A DNA stretch of 64,000 nucleotides, taken from Streptomyces sp. Y2F8-2 (GTDB lineage: Bacteria; Actinomycetota; Actinomycetes; Streptomycetales; Streptomycetaceae). Both the position numbers and the translations under genes were made by a program. The stretch's first letter is position 1; the number at the start of each line of letters is the position of its first letter. Under the pieces are notes generated by a model, which was given only the letters and a program-made list of their open reading frames with translations, ran no database searches and was not told where the DNA came from. The stretch lies in the NCBI RefSeq assembly GCF_014905555.1, contig NZ_BNGS01000002.1, positions 372,001-436,000 on the forward strand, in the 5' to 3' direction. Below are positions 16,415-28,767 of the stretch, piece after piece.

Positions 16415-16842
16415 CGGGAGAGTATTTCGCACCGGGGCGTGCCGTCGTGCGGCGGGTCGGCTGCTCAGGCAGGATTCCTGCACCGCTCCCGGGAACCGCC
16501 TGCCCAGGCCCCGATCGACCAAGTCACTCTCACTGCAGCCGGATCGGCCGCCCGCCGACAGACAGCGACTGAGACGCCCGAACCGCTGCGGAGGAGCCGG
16601 AGAACGGGGTGGTACGCAGTGAGGGACCCAGCATCAGGACGGGAGCCTCTTCTGGCCCGTCGAAGCGGTATTGCAGGGTGTTCGACGGTGTCTCACTCAC
16701 GCCTCAGACCCTCTCACGTATCACGACCGCGCCTGTGACGGGGGCATGACTCCATGGCCCTGACCAGGTGGAAGACCTCCCGGGCAGCGTAGCGTTCGGG
16801 GCATCGGACGCTGTGGCGGAGAGGCCGCCGCCACAGCGGGGG
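16415..16842. other. intergenic stretch holding only a gene relic
   Basis: Apart from the enol-lactonase fragment at 16608-16700, no coding sequence or clear regulatory repeat was recognised in this 428-base stretch. Confidence 0.5.
16608..16700 (-). pseudogene. relic: N-terminus of a 3-oxoadipate enol-lactonase (PcaD/PcaL-type)
   Basis: From GTG 16700 the minus strand reads VSETPSNTLQYRFDGPEEAP then VLMLGPSLRTT. This is the first strand and oxyanion loop of Streptomyces 3-oxoadipate enol-lactonases (SETPS-LxYRxDGPEDAPVLxLGPSLGTT). The resemblance stops at residue 31, and the rest of the alpha/beta hydrolase is gone. It is a 5' fragment left after deletion of a beta-ketoadipate pathway gene. 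Confidence 0.6.
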
Positions 16843-17325
16843 CTATGGCTTCGTGTCGTCGACCTTGAGCTTTTCTCCGGTGTTGGAGACGTAGACGACC
16901 AGGAGCCTGGCCCGTTCGGTCGGGCTGGTGTTCTCGGTGAGGACGTGGTGGGCGCCCGGCTGCTCGACCCAGTTCTCGCCCTGGTGGTAGGTGCTGACGG
17001 GCTTGCCCTCGAGCCGGCTGCGCAGGGTGCCTTCGAGGACGTAGGCGTAGACGAACGCCTGGCCGTGCCGGTGCGGCATCGCGCGAGCGTTGGGCGGGAA
17101 GTCGACGATCATCGAGGTGAACGTCTTGCCCTTCACATTCGGAAGTGCTTGCTGGAACAGCGGCTCGAGGGTTTCGGTGGGGCGCGTCGATGCCATGGCC
17201 GCTGGCGATGCCACGGCCGCGGTCGGCCTCTTGGCGTGGGCGGGCCGGTTCGAGGTCGAGCACGCCGTGGCCGCGGCCAGCGTGGCGACGGCCAGCAAGC
17301 CGCCGGCGATCCGCATTTCGATCAT
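16843..17325 (-). CDS. exported cupin-domain lipoprotein
   Basis: The protein has 160 aa. The N-terminus is a lipoprotein signal peptide (MIEMRIAGGLLAVATLAAAT followed by the lipobox Cys at residue 22). A linker of about 25 residues precedes a single beta-barrel cupin: MPHRHGQAFVYAYVLEGTL carries the metal His ligands, and ENWVEQPGAHHVLTENTS is the second motif. It has an ATGA overlap with the upstream MDR reductase stop and AGGAG seven bases before its ATG, so the two are co-translated. The role is not known; similar lipoproteins lie next to quinone-type oxidoreductases and may bind a small phenolic or metal ligand. Confidence 0.82.
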   Translation of the reverse strand: MIEMRIAGGLLAVATLAAATACSTSNRPAHAKRPTAAVASPAAMASTRPTETLEPLFQQALPNVKGKTFTSMIVDFPPNARAMPHRHGQAFVYAYVLEGTLRSRLEGKPVSTYHQGENWVEQPGAHHVLTENTSPTERARLLVVYVSNTGEKLKVDDTKP

Positions 17326-18260
17326 GATCGGGCTCCTGTTCGGTCTTCCGTGACGCGGATGATCGTCTTGCCCGGGGTGCGCTCGCCGGGGGCGAACGCG
17401 GCGGGTGCTTCGGCGAGCGGCCGCACAGCACCGACGACCGGCTTGAGCCGGCCGTCCCTCAACCGCGCGGCGAGATCGGTGAGCCGGGCGCGGTCGGGTT
17501 CGACGACGAAGAAGATGGCCCGCCCGTCCTTGGGCTGGACCGTGGGCGGCATGGTGATGGTGACGAGCGTGCCACCGGGGCGGACCAGGGCGGCCGAGCG
17601 GTCGAGGATGTCGCCGCCGATCACGTCGAACACGACGTCGGCCTCGCCGGCGTCCTCCAGCTTCTCGGTCTGCAGGTCGATGAAGGTGTCGACGCCCAGG
17701 GCGAGCGCCCTGTCCCGGGCGGCGGACCGGCCGGTGCCGATGACGCGGGCGCCGGCCTCGCGGGCGAGCTGCACCGCGATCGAGCCGACGCCGCCCGCGG
17801 CGCCGTGGATCAGGACGGTCTGGCCTGTGGCGAGACGGCCGTGGTCGAACAGGCCCTGCCAGGCGGTGAGCCCTGAGATCGGCAGTGCGGCTGCCACGGT
17901 GTGGTCGATGTCGGCCGGCAGCGGGGCCAGGTTGCGGGCCTCAACCGCGGTGTACTCGGCGAGGCTGCCGTTGCGGGTCCAGTCGGTCAGGCCGAACACC
18001 CGCTGTCCGACGCTCAGGCCGGTGGTGCCGTACCCCAGCTCCACGACGACACCCGAGAGCTCATGCCCGGGCACGCTCGGCGTCCGGTCGCGGCCGGCGC
18101 GATCGGTCCACGTGGCGGGCCAGTCCAGCTCTCCTGGAGTGAAGCCCGCGGCGTGCACCCGCACGATGACGTCGTTCTCGGCCGCATGGGGGTGGGGCAT
18201 GTCCGTCAGGGACATCCCGCCGAGACCGGCGTTACGGTCTCGGACTGTGATGGCTTGCAT
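17322..18260 (-). CDS. NADP-dependent MDR oxidoreductase (quinone oxidoreductase/zinc-less alcohol dehydrogenase type)
   Basis: The enzyme has 312 aa. The N-terminal GroES-like domain includes HAAGFTPGELDWPATW and SVPGHELSGVVVELG. The NADPH Rossmann fold is VLIHGAAGGVGSIAVQLARE, followed by GTGRSAARDRALALGVDTFI. The catalytic zinc Cys ligands of true alcohol dehydrogenases are absent, which places it with quinone/enone reductases. I start at ATG 18260 with AAGGA six bases upstream; the frame is open to 18305. It overlaps the cupin lipoprotein gene, so the two form a short operon. Confidence 0.86.
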   Translation of the reverse strand: MQAITVRDRNAGLGGMSLTDMPHPHAAENDVIVRVHAAGFTPGELDWPATWTDRAGRDRTPSVPGHELSGVVVELGYGTTGLSVGQRVFGLTDWTRNGSLAEYTAVEARNLAPLPADIDHTVAAALPISGLTAWQGLFDHGRLATGQTVLIHGAAGGVGSIAVQLAREAGARVIGTGRSAARDRALALGVDTFIDLQTEKLEDAGEADVVFDVIGGDILDRSAALVRPGGTLVTITMPPTVQPKDGRAIFFVVEPDRARLTDLAARLRDGRLKPVVGAVRPLAEAPAAFAPGERTPGKTIIRVTEDRTGARS

Positions 18261-18742
18261 ACAGGTCCTTACTGGGAGGGGCGACTCGAGCGCGCAGCCC
18301 GTCACACACAGGGCTCACAGCAGCTCGTCATCGGGAAGACGCGGCAGGGAGATGTATGCCGTTTCGCATGATCGATTTCACCTGCTCGCGTATTCCTCCG
18401 TCGCCCGTGCGCGTTCTCGTCAGGGCGGCGAGGTAGCCCGTCCGGGTGTGACAGCTCGGAGGACGGTGCGTCCGTCTTCCACACTGCCGACCACCCGGTG
18501 TCCGGCGCCGCCTCGGTCCGGCCATGAGTCACCTGAATCCGGACAGACGGCCGGCAGGGGTGTGAGCACCCGCCCGTGGGCGAACGAGCACCCCGCCTCC
18601 TTCGAGGACCTCGCAAGCCACGGCGGCCAGGTCAGCGCCGCTTGGTTCGCCGTGAACGGCAGGCCGCTCCATCCCCGAGAAGGTCCTCGCCAGGATGGAC
18701 CAGGACTACGCCCAGGGCACCGACTGATCCCAGGACGCCCTG
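18261..18742. other. 480-base stretch with no supported gene
   Basis: A plus-strand frame ending at TGA 18724-18726 gives a plausible but very short tail (IPEKVLARMDQDYAQGTD) that may be a gene relic. A minus-strand frame near 18328-18420 also has a short helical-looking end. Neither has a start codon, ribosome site or recognised family, so neither is called. Confidence 0.4.
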
Positions 18743-20934
18743 TCAGCCCTCCCCCGGCGCCCCGAGTCCGGTCAGGGCGCCGACCGGGTCCGGGTCCGGG
18801 GTGCCCCGGGGCCACCAGTCGTCGCGGCCCGGTTCCGACTCGTACGCGTACCACAGGCCGTCCTGGCCGAGACGGAGCTGGACATGGCCGTCGGGGTGGG
18901 TGAGGCGGTTGCGCCACGGGCGGAAGGCGGGCAGGTCCGCGGCCAGGAGCAGGGGGCGGGCACGGTCGAAGCGGCCGGCCGGAGGGTCCCAGGGCTCCTC
19001 CAGTACGGCGAGGGCTTCCCTTCCGCCCTGGCGCCAGGCGGCGACCGCCCGCGCCAGGTCGGCCGGTGTCCGCCCGGTGGCGGCGGCCAGCGACGCGTAC
19101 AGGGCCCGGCTTCCGGCGGTGAGGCCCGAGCCGGGGCGGGCGGCCGCGAGCCGTACCGCGTCCTGCCAGAGCGTCAGTTCCGCGACCGGGTCGTGCCCGG
19201 TGGTCAGCAGGGCGTGCGCGCGGGCGGCGGCGTCCGTGGCGAGTTGGTCCAGCGCGAACGAGTCGGGGCCGCCCGGGGCGTCCGGGTAGACCGGTGGCTG
19301 CTCGGGATGGGCGGGCGGGGGCAGGGGCGCGGGGAGCGGCGGCCGGGTGTGGCGGGCCAGGGCGTCCCGGGCACGTATGCCGGGGGCGGGGGCGGGCTTG
19401 CGGTCCCGGTCGGCCCGGGCCGCGCGGGCCGCGTTGCGCCGCGACAGGGCGTCGAGCAGGTCGCGCTCGCCACGGCCGCGCAGCAGGAGCAGGACGAAGG
19501 GGTCGCGGTCGAGCAGGTGTGCGGTCTGGTAGCAGACGGCGGCCGCGTGCTTGCAGGGGTGGCCGAAGTCGGGGCAGCTGCAGTGGGGTTCGAGATCGCC
19601 GGCGCCGGGGAGCAGGCGGACCCCGCACTCGGCGAGGGACTGCGGCATCTGCTTGTCCAGCAGCGCGGCGATGTGCGCGGGCCGCTCGGCGGCGGCGTCC
19701 AGGAAGAGGTCCCACTCCTCGTCGGAGAACGTCCTGAGCCGCACCTGCACGCGGTACGGCCGGGGCCGGCTGCCTTGCACGTATGCCACCACGAGCCCCG
19801 GGGTGACGGTGATGGCGTCGACGTTCCCCCGCCCCGCGTACGCCCTCCCCCGCGCCAGGCGTGCCGCGTCGAGTGCCCCTTCCTCCAGCGCGGACACCCA
19901 GGCGTTGCCCCACCACGTCTCGGCGAAGCGGTCGCGGTCACGCACCGCACGGGCGGGGAGCGCCTCGAACGTGCGCCGCAGCTCGCCGTCACGGCCGGGG
20001 GCGGCCATGGACCGGGGGTAGCGGGGGCTGACCGGGGGTTCGGCGGACAGCGCACCGGGGGGCCTCGCGGACGGTTCGGGTGTGCCCTGTCGCGGCCGTG
20101 TGGGCGGGCCGGGTGTCACGTGCGGGGACGGCGAGGGCGTCCCGCGCCGCTCGCCGGGCTCCCGCGCGACGGACGCGCTCCCGCTCCGCGGTGCCGCCGA
20201 CGCCGGCAGTTCGAAGGCACCGGCGAGGAGCGCACGTACCTCCCGCGCCTGGCGGCCGCCCGCCGCAGGACGAGTGCTGCGGCGGCCCCTAGCACCCGTC
20301 GTCCTCGGTGCGGCGACGGCTCCTCGTGGGGCGGGGGTCTCCTCGGTGCCGGACGGCTCGGCGGCGCCCTCCCGGGAGTGGGCCGGCCCCGGGCTGCCGG
20401 ATCGGCGCCCTGCCTCGGCCGCCGTGGCGCGGCTCTCCGTGCGTTCCCGTTCCGCCTCCTTCCGTGCCGTCCGCAACGCCTCGCGCGCGATGTCGCCGGG
20501 CCGTGTGGCGGACGCGGTCTCCCGCCCAGGGGCCGGTGGAGCTGCGGCCGGTGGCGCTGCGGCCGGTGACGCTGCGGCCTCCGGCGCTGCCGCCGGTTCT
20601 CCCTCCTTCGGCTGCTCCCCCGGCTCGTCCGCCCGCCGGGTACTCCGACGCTCCGCGTTCGCCCGCCGCAGCGCCGCGCGCGCCGCATCGCCCGGCCGGG
20701 GGGTCGCCGGCTTCGCCTCCGGCCCGGGGAGGGCGACGTCCGCTCCCCCGGCAGAAGGCTCGGCTCCGGCAGAACGCTCGGCCCCGGCGGGAGGCTCCGC
20801 GCCCTCCGCCTCACCGTCGAGCCGCTCGCGCTCCCGTGCCGCGCGCAGCGCACGGCGGGCCGCGTCGGCGGGGCGCGTCGCGTCGTCGCCGCTCGGTTCC
20901 CCGCCCGCCCAGGGGCGTTCCTGCGCCGCCCCGT

Positions 20935-20938
<4 letters not shown>
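18743..20938 (-). CDS. SWIM zinc-finger protein with a repetitive low-complexity N-terminus
   Basis: The protein has about 731 aa. Residues 1-300 are low complexity (Ala, Pro, Glu, Arg) with three copies of a RPGDxARxALRxA motif: RPADAARRALRAARERER, RPGDAARAALRRANAERR and RPGDIAREALRTARKEAERE. The conserved region then begins with RFAETWWGNAWVSALEEGAL, continues through GRAYAGRGNVDAITVTPGLV, and reaches the SWIM finger CSCPDFGHPCKH (CxC-x6-CxH). It overlaps the SNF2 helicase stop by four bases (ATGA). SWIM/SNF2 pairs are frequent in actinobacteria and some eukaryotes, and SWIM domains bind DNA or protein. The partnership with the helicase is strongly suggested; the exact role is not known. 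Confidence 0.87.
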
Positions 20939-23769
<2,831 letters not shown>

Positions 23770-23905
23770 CTCCCGCCGCTCGTTCGTGTCAGTCGTCTTC
23801 GACTCTACGGGCGGGGTCCGACAATCGGCTCCGGCCGCGGACCGGGCCCTGCGGGGGCGTGCCCGTCAGGGGCCGTCGGTCCGGGACCGATCGGGGCATC
23901 GGCCG

Positions 23906-24493
23906 TCAGGGGATGGTGCGCGACACCACGTACACCGTCGGGTGCTGCGGCTGGGACGTGTTCACGACGACGTCCAGCGTGGGCGCCGGGTTCTTCTGCG
24001 CGTGGGTCAGGCCGTACCAGGGGCCCTGCCCGGTGAAGGACCAGCTGACGACGTGCTGGTCGCGCGTGCTGATGGCGATGTCGTTCGGCTTCAGCGAGGA
24101 CCGGGTGGCCTTGAGGGTCGACAGGAACCGGTTCAGTCCGTCGTCGCTGGTGGTGAACTGCACGTACAGCCGGCTGGTCTTCCAGTTGTTCGTCTCGTAC
24201 GACGCGATCTTCGTCGCGTCCGGCGGGATCCACACCTGGTAGAGGTGGCGCTGCAGCCACGAGGGCCGGCCGGGGACGAGGCCGGTCGCCGCGTACTTCG
24301 CCTCCTTGTCCTTGCCGCTGTTGCGGGACTGGTTGGCGGAGATGATCAGGTACCCGGCGGGCACGCCGATGAGCAGCACGATGATCAGGAGGGTCAGCGC
24401 CCGGCGGCGGATCGTGCGCCGACGGTCCTCCGGCGGGCGCGGCGGCTCACCCGGGGGCGAGGACTGGCGCGGCAGTGAGGCGGCGGCCGTCAC
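23906..24493 (-). CDS. single-pass membrane protein, ROK-kinase-linked
   Basis: The protein has 195 aa with one membrane segment at about residues 31-48 (ALTLLIIVLLIGVPAGYLII). The N-terminus is Pro/Arg-rich and cytoplasmic, and about 145 residues lie outside (WLQRHLYQVWIPPDATKIAS and a C-terminal PTVYVVSRTIP). No catalytic motif is visible. It starts at GTG 24493 inside the ROK-kinase stop (GTGA overlap), which makes it part of that operon, although the importer genes lie on the far side. I do not recognise a function. It may be an accessory protein of the sugar uptake system. Confidence 0.78.
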   Translation of the reverse strand: MTAAASLPRQSSPPGEPPRPPEDRRRTIRRRALTLLIIVLLIGVPAGYLIISANQSRNSGKDKEAKYAATGLVPGRPSWLQRHLYQVWIPPDATKIASYETNNWKTSRLYVQFTTSDDGLNRFLSTLKATRSSLKPNDIAISTRDQHVVSWSFTGQGPWYGLTHAQKNPAPTLDVVVNTSQPQHPTVYVVSRTIP

Positions 24494-25635
24494 AGCAGTC
24501 CCTTGGTGGTGCGGCGGGACTCCGCGTACCGCTCGTAGCGCTCGTACCGCTCCACCCGGCGCCGGTTGGCGCGCCGGAAGCGGCGGGCCACGAGCCGGGC
24601 GAGGTCGGCGGCGCCGACCATGCCGGCCTCGGGGCCGAGCTGGGCTCGGGCGATACGCGCCTCGGGGCGGTAGCCGCGGCCGGTGAGGTGGCGCTTGAAG
24701 GCGTCCCGGGCCGGGCCGATCAGCAGGTCGTCGGCCGCGCTGACGCCGCCGCCGATCACGAAGCAGGACGGGTCCAGGGCGGCCGCCAGGTTGGCGATGC
24801 CGACGCCGAGCCACTGGCCGATGTCCTGGAGCAGCTCGATGCACATCGCGTCGCCCTCGCGGGCCAGCTCGGTGATCATCGGGCCGGTGATGTCGGAGAT
24901 GTTGCCCTTGACGTGCTCGATGATCCCGTACGCCACCGGGGAGTCGGCGGCGGCCAGCTCCCTGGCCTCGCGGACCAGGGCGTTGCCGGAGCTGTACTGC
25001 TCCCAGCAGCCGCGGTTGCCGCACGGGCAGCGGTGGCCGCCGGGCACGACCTGCATATGGCCGAACTCCCCTGCGACCCCGTACTTGCCGCGCTTGACCT
25101 GGCCGTCCTCGAGGATGGCGCCGCCGATGCCGGTGCCGAGGGTGATCATGACGAGGTGGTCCTCGCCCCGGCCGGCGCCGAAGCGCCACTCGGCCCAGGC
25201 GGCGGCGTTGGCGTCGTTGTCGACCAGGACGGGGACGGCGAGCCGTTCGGCGAGACGGTCGCGCAGGGGCTCGTTGCGCCAGGACAGGTGCGGGGCGAAC
25301 AGGACGCGGTTGCGGTCCGCGTCCACCCACCCGGCCGCGCCGATGCCGACGGCGTGCACGTCGTGCCGGTCGGAGAGGTCCAGGACGAGCTCGACGATGG
25401 TGTCCTCGACGACCTTGGGGCTCTTGGACTTGTCGGGCGTCTCGGTGCGGAGCTTCTCCAGGATGTTGCCGTCGGCGTCGACGACGCCGGCCATCACCTT
25501 CGTGCCGCCGATGTCGATGCCGACCGTGGGGACGCGCGGCGCCGAAAGATGGGAACGGCGCTCGCGCGTGCCGACGGTCCGCAGGACGGTGGCCCGGGCG
25601 GAGCCGCGGTGGGTGAAGTCGCGGTAGGTGCTCAC
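24490..25635 (-). CDS. ROK-family sugar kinase (glucokinase-like)
   Basis: The product has 381 aa. The N-terminal ATP site is TVGIDIGGTKVMAGVVDADG, the sugar-binding core is VLVDNDANAAAWAEWRFG, the phosphate-binding loop is ITLGTGIGGAILEDG, and the ROK zinc site is CPCGNRGCWEQ. The C-terminal ATP motif is VIGGGVSAADDLLIGPA. This family phosphorylates hexoses, and glucokinase-like members in Streptomyces mediate carbon catabolite control. The start is GTG 25635, without an evident Shine-Dalgarno. It lies in the same orientation as and 91 bases downstream of a sugar ABC importer, so phosphorylation of the imported sugar is the likely role; the sugar is not determined. Confidence 0.9.
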   Translation of the reverse strand: MSTYRDFTHRGSARATVLRTVGTRERRSHLSAPRVPTVGIDIGGTKVMAGVVDADGNILEKLRTETPDKSKSPKVVEDTIVELVLDLSDRHDVHAVGIGAAGWVDADRNRVLFAPHLSWRNEPLRDRLAERLAVPVLVDNDANAAAWAEWRFGAGRGEDHLVMITLGTGIGGAILEDGQVKRGKYGVAGEFGHMQVVPGGHRCPCGNRGCWEQYSSGNALVREARELAAADSPVAYGIIEHVKGNISDITGPMITELAREGDAMCIELLQDIGQWLGVGIANLAAALDPSCFVIGGGVSAADDLLIGPARDAFKRHLTGRGYRPEARIARAQLGPEAGMVGAADLARLVARRFRRANRRRVERYERYERYAESRRTTKGLL

Positions 25636-25726
25636 CGGCCCGATTCTGCCGCACGCACGCGTTGGCCTGCACCGTGGGCCCCTTCGCCGCGCTGGGGCCT
25701 TGGACGGTGTTCTGCAGGGGCGCCCC

Positions 25727-26521
25727 CTACCGGACGCGTTCCAGCTCGTGGCGCAGATCGTCCAGCTCCTCACCGCCCGCCATCTGGCGTGTCAGCTCCT
25801 CCAGGGTGATCTCCTCGCGGACGTGATGCGCGATCATCGTGCCGCGCTTGAGGAGGACGAACCGGTCCCCCACCAGGTACGCGTGGTGGGGGTTGTGGGT
25901 GATGAAAACAACACCTAGGCCCGCGTCCCGTGCAGCGGCCACGTATTTGAGGACCACACCTGACTGTTTGACGCCGAGTGCCGCGGTCGGCTCGTCCAGG
26001 ACCAGGACCTTCGCGCCGAAGTACACCGCGCGTGCGATCGCCACGCACTGGCGTTCACCGCCCGACAGGGTCCCGATGGGCTGGTCGACGTCGCGCAGGT
26101 CGATGCCCATCCGCAGCAGTTCCTCGCGCGTCGTGCGGCGCATGAAGTCGACGTCCAGGCGTTTGAAGGGTCCCCTGCCCCTGCGGGGCTCGGAGCCGAG
26201 GAAGAAGTTCCGCCACACCGGCATCAGGCCCACGACGGCCAGGTCCTGGTAGACCGTGGCGATACCGCGGTCGAGGGCCTCGCGCGGGGAGGACAGACGG
26301 GTCTCCTCGCCGTCGATGCGCAGCACGCCGTCGTCGTGTTGGTGCAGCCCGGCGATGATCTTGATGAGGGTGGACTTGCCCGCACCGTTGTCCCCGAGGA
26401 CGCAGGTGATCTCGCCGGGGTGGACCTCGAGCAAGACGCCTTCGAGGGCGCGGACGTTGCCGTAGCGCTTGCCGACGCCGGACAGCTCCACGAGTGCCGT
26501 ACGTGTTGCGGTCCGCGTCAT
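25727..26521 (-). CDS. sugar ABC transporter ATP-binding protein (single-domain)
   Basis: The protein has 264 aa with one ATPase domain, unlike the two-domain RbsA/MglA forms. Walker A is [17 protein letters not shown], the Q-loop is [20 protein letters not shown], the signature is [15 protein letters not shown], Walker B is [12 protein letters not shown], and the H-loop is [14 protein letters not shown]. That set is typical of the carbohydrate-uptake type 2 (CUT2) family in FrcA-like systems. It starts at ATG 26521, overlapping the permease stop (ATGA). The three transporter genes are therefore co-translated in the order binding protein, permease, ATPase. Confidence 0.93.
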   Translation of the reverse strand: MTRTATRTALVELSGVGKRYGNVRALEGVLLEVHPGEITCVLGDNGAGKSTLIKIIAGLHQHDDGVLRIDGEETRLSSPREALDRGIATVYQDLAVVGLMPVWRNFFLGSEPRRGRGPFKRLDVDFMRRTTREELLRMGIDLRDVDQPIGTLSGGERQCVAIARAVYFGAKVLVLDEPTAALGVKQSGVVLKYVAAARDAGLGVVFITHNPHHAYLVGDRFVLLKRGTMIAHHVREEITLEELTRQMAGGEELDDLRHELERVR

Positions 26522-27597
26522 TTGGTGGCCTCCGCGCGCTTGCGGACCCAGGCGTTGAGCAGGGTCGCGAGGAGCAGCATCGCTCCGAGGAAGAACTTGA
26601 ACCAGTCGGGGTTCCACTCCGCGAAGACGATGCCCTTGCTGGTCATGCCGAAGATGAACGCGCCGACCGCCGAGCCGGCCGCGGAACCGTGGCCGCCGGT
26701 GATCAGGCAGCCGCCGATGACGGCGGCGATGATGTAGATCAGCTCGTTGCCGACGCCCTCCCCGGACTGCACGACGTCGTACGAGAACAGCAGGTGCTGC
26801 CCGGAGATCCAGGCGCCGAGCGCCACGCCCATGTACAGGCCGGTCTTCGTCCTGGCGACCGGGACACCGACCGCGCGGGCCGCGTCCTTGTTGCCGCCGA
26901 CCGCGAAGACCCAGTTGCCGGCGCGGGTGCGCAGCAGGATCCAGGAGGCGAGGGCGACCAGGGCCGACCACCACAGGATGGTGATCTTGAAGCCGACGCC
27001 GCCGAGGGTGAGCGTCGAGGCGAACACGGCCCGCGCAGAGGTGAAACCGTCCATGTCGGAGATCGACTTGGTGGAGACCGTACCGCTGATCAGCTTGGTG
27101 AAGCCGAGGTTCATGCCGGTCAGCATCAGGAACGTACCGAGCGTGACGATGAAGCTCGGCAGTCTCGTACGGCTGAGCATGATGCCGTTGAAGGCGCCGA
27201 CCGCCAGGGTGACCAGCAGGGACACCCCGACGCCGACCCAGACGTTCGCGGTCATCTGGTAGCTGAACATCGACGAGACCAGCGCGGAGAACGTCACGAG
27301 GACGCCCGCGGACAGGTCGAACTCGCCGCCGATCATCAGCAGCGCGACCGGGACGGCCATGATGCCGATCGTCGAGGCCGCGTACAGGACCGTGCTGAGG
27401 CTGGAGGCGCGCAGGAAGCTGTCGGCGGCGATCGAGAAGAACAGGAAGACGGCGAGTGCGCCGACCACCGAGCCCAGCTCGGGCCGGCCGAGGAGCTTCT
27501 TCAGCGGTGAGGTCTTCAGGAGCCGTTCGTCCCGCGGCCGACCGGGGCGCTGTTCCGCGTCGCGGTCCGGCGCGGAGGCCGGTGCGGTGGCGGTCAT
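26518..27597 (-). CDS. sugar ABC transporter permease (CUT2/RbsC-type)
   Basis: The protein has 359 aa with about ten hydrophobic helices, the first near residues 44-65 ([20 protein letters not shown]). Family signatures include [40 protein letters not shown], and the ATPase-contact segment [20 protein letters not shown]. The conserved [20 protein letters not shown] follows. It starts at ATG 27597, overlapping the binding-protein stop by four bases. A single permease gene implies a homodimer in the membrane, as in RbsC systems. Confidence 0.93.
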   Translation of the reverse strand: MTATAPASAPDRDAEQRPGRPRDERLLKTSPLKKLLGRPELGSVVGALAVFLFFSIAADSFLRASSLSTVLYAASTIGIMAVPVALLMIGGEFDLSAGVLVTFSALVSSMFSYQMTANVWVGVGVSLLVTLAVGAFNGIMLSRTRLPSFIVTLGTFLMLTGMNLGFTKLISGTVSTKSISDMDGFTSARAVFASTLTLGGVGFKITILWWSALVALASWILLRTRAGNWVFAVGGNKDAARAVGVPVARTKTGLYMGVALGAWISGQHLLFSYDVVQSGEGVGNELIYIIAAVIGGCLITGGHGSAAGSAVGAFIFGMTSKGIVFAEWNPDWFKFFLGAMLLLATLLNAWVRKRAEATK

Positions 27598-28595
27598 CGG
27601 GTTCCCCGCTTGGTGTACTGCTCGAGGGCGGCGGCCTGGTCCTTCGTGACGATCTGCGGTCCGGTCAGGACCGGCTTGCCGCCGCCGAGAGCGTTCGCGT
27701 TGTACTTGTGGAGCCAGAGCTGGTCGACCGCCTCGTAGCCCTGGAGGTAGGGCTGCTGGTCGACGGCGAAGCCGAGGGTTCCGTCCTTCAGCTCGCCGGC
27801 CACCTTGGCGTTGAGGTCGAAGGTGTCGACCTCCGCCCGGCTGCCGGCGTCGGCCTTGGCCTTCACCGCGGTGTCGGCGTAGGGGGCGCCGAGGGTGACG
27901 ACGGCGTCGACGGACGGGTCCGCCTGGAGCCGGGCGCCGACGGCGGACTGCACGTCGGGCATGTTCGTGCCGTTGACGTAGAGGTTCTCGACGGTGCCGT
28001 GGAAGGTCTTCCGGACGCCCGCGCAGCGCTGTTCGTGGCCCACGTTGCCCTGCTCGTGCAGCACGCACAGGACCTTCTTCCTGCCGCGCCTGTCGAGTTC
28101 GTCGCCGACGGCCTCGCCCGCGATGGTCTCGTCCTGGCCGATGTGGGTGAGCGCCCCGAACGCCTTGGACTCGGCGGACCCGGAGTTCACGGTCACCACC
28201 GGGATGCCGGCCTTCTCCGCCCGGGTTACGGCGGCCTTGAGCGCGTCGGGCTTGGCCAGCGTGACGATGATGCCATCCACCTTCTGGTCGACGGCTGCGT
28301 CGACGAGCTGCGCCTGCTGCTGCGCCTCGGCGCTGTGCGAGTACAGGAAGTCGATGTTGTCCTTGACGGCGGCCTGCTTGGCACCGCTCTGCACGATGTC
28401 CCAGAAGGTGTCGCCATCACCCGAGTGAGTGATCATCGCGAAGGTCCAACGGGGGGTGTTCACCGCTGCCCTGCCCTGGGCCGCGGCCTCGCGGGCGTCC
28501 TCGGCGCGCTTGCCGCCGTGGCTGCTGCACCCGGCTAGCGAGAGGCCGAGCGCTCCTGCGAGCGCGATGGTTGCCCAGGTTCTGGTCCGTGCCAC
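27594..28595 (-). CDS. sugar-binding lipoprotein of the CUT2 ABC importer
   Basis: The protein has about 333 aa. The signal peptide ends in a lipobox (LGLSLAGC), so it is anchored outside the membrane. The periplasmic-binding fold resembles RbsB/inositol-binding proteins: [80 protein letters not shown] and [20 protein letters not shown]. Streptomyces relatives begin MARTRTWA, which favours GTG 28595, preceded by AAGGGC, over the in-frame ATG 28616. The ligand is unknown. The linked Gfo/Idh/MocA dehydrogenase and ROK kinase suggest a polyol or rare sugar such as an inositol. Confidence 0.92.
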   Translation of the reverse strand: MARTRTWATIALAGALGLSLAGCSSHGGKRAEDAREAAAQGRAAVNTPRWTFAMITHSGDGDTFWDIVQSGAKQAAVKDNIDFLYSHSAEAQQQAQLVDAAVDQKVDGIIVTLAKPDALKAAVTRAEKAGIPVVTVNSGSAESKAFGALTHIGQDETIAGEAVGDELDRRGRKKVLCVLHEQGNVGHEQRCAGVRKTFHGTVENLYVNGTNMPDVQSAVGARLQADPSVDAVVTLGAPYADTAVKAKADAGSRAEVDTFDLNAKVAGELKDGTLGFAVDQQPYLQGYEAVDQLWLHKYNANALGGGKPVLTGPQIVTKDQAAALEQYTKRGTR

Positions 28596-28630
28596 GTGGC
28601 CGTGCCCTTCTTGCATGGTTCCTGCAGTTG

Positions 28631-28645
28631 CTTGGAATGACCAAG
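28631..28645. promoter_or_regulatory. putative operator upstream of the sugar ABC operon
   Basis: CTTGG (28631-28635) and CCAAG (28641-28645) form a perfect inverted repeat with a five-base spacer, 36 bases upstream of the binding-protein start codon. The GntR-type regulator is encoded just downstream of this operon's promoter region, so this is a candidate binding site. Confidence 0.4.
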
Positions 28646-28767
28646 TATCGCCGACCGCTGATCGACGTCGCAGGTCAGGGCCCGGTAGGGGCGGGGACGG
28701 GGCATGAGGACGGACGGGGAGGGATGGGGACGGGTGGCAGGGCCGGCCACCGCGCGCCCCCGGCGGC

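Noticed and set aside
18261..18742. Short protein-like tails (IPEKVLARMDQDYAQGTD and others)
   Set aside because: No start codon, ribosome-binding site or recognisable family; too short to call.
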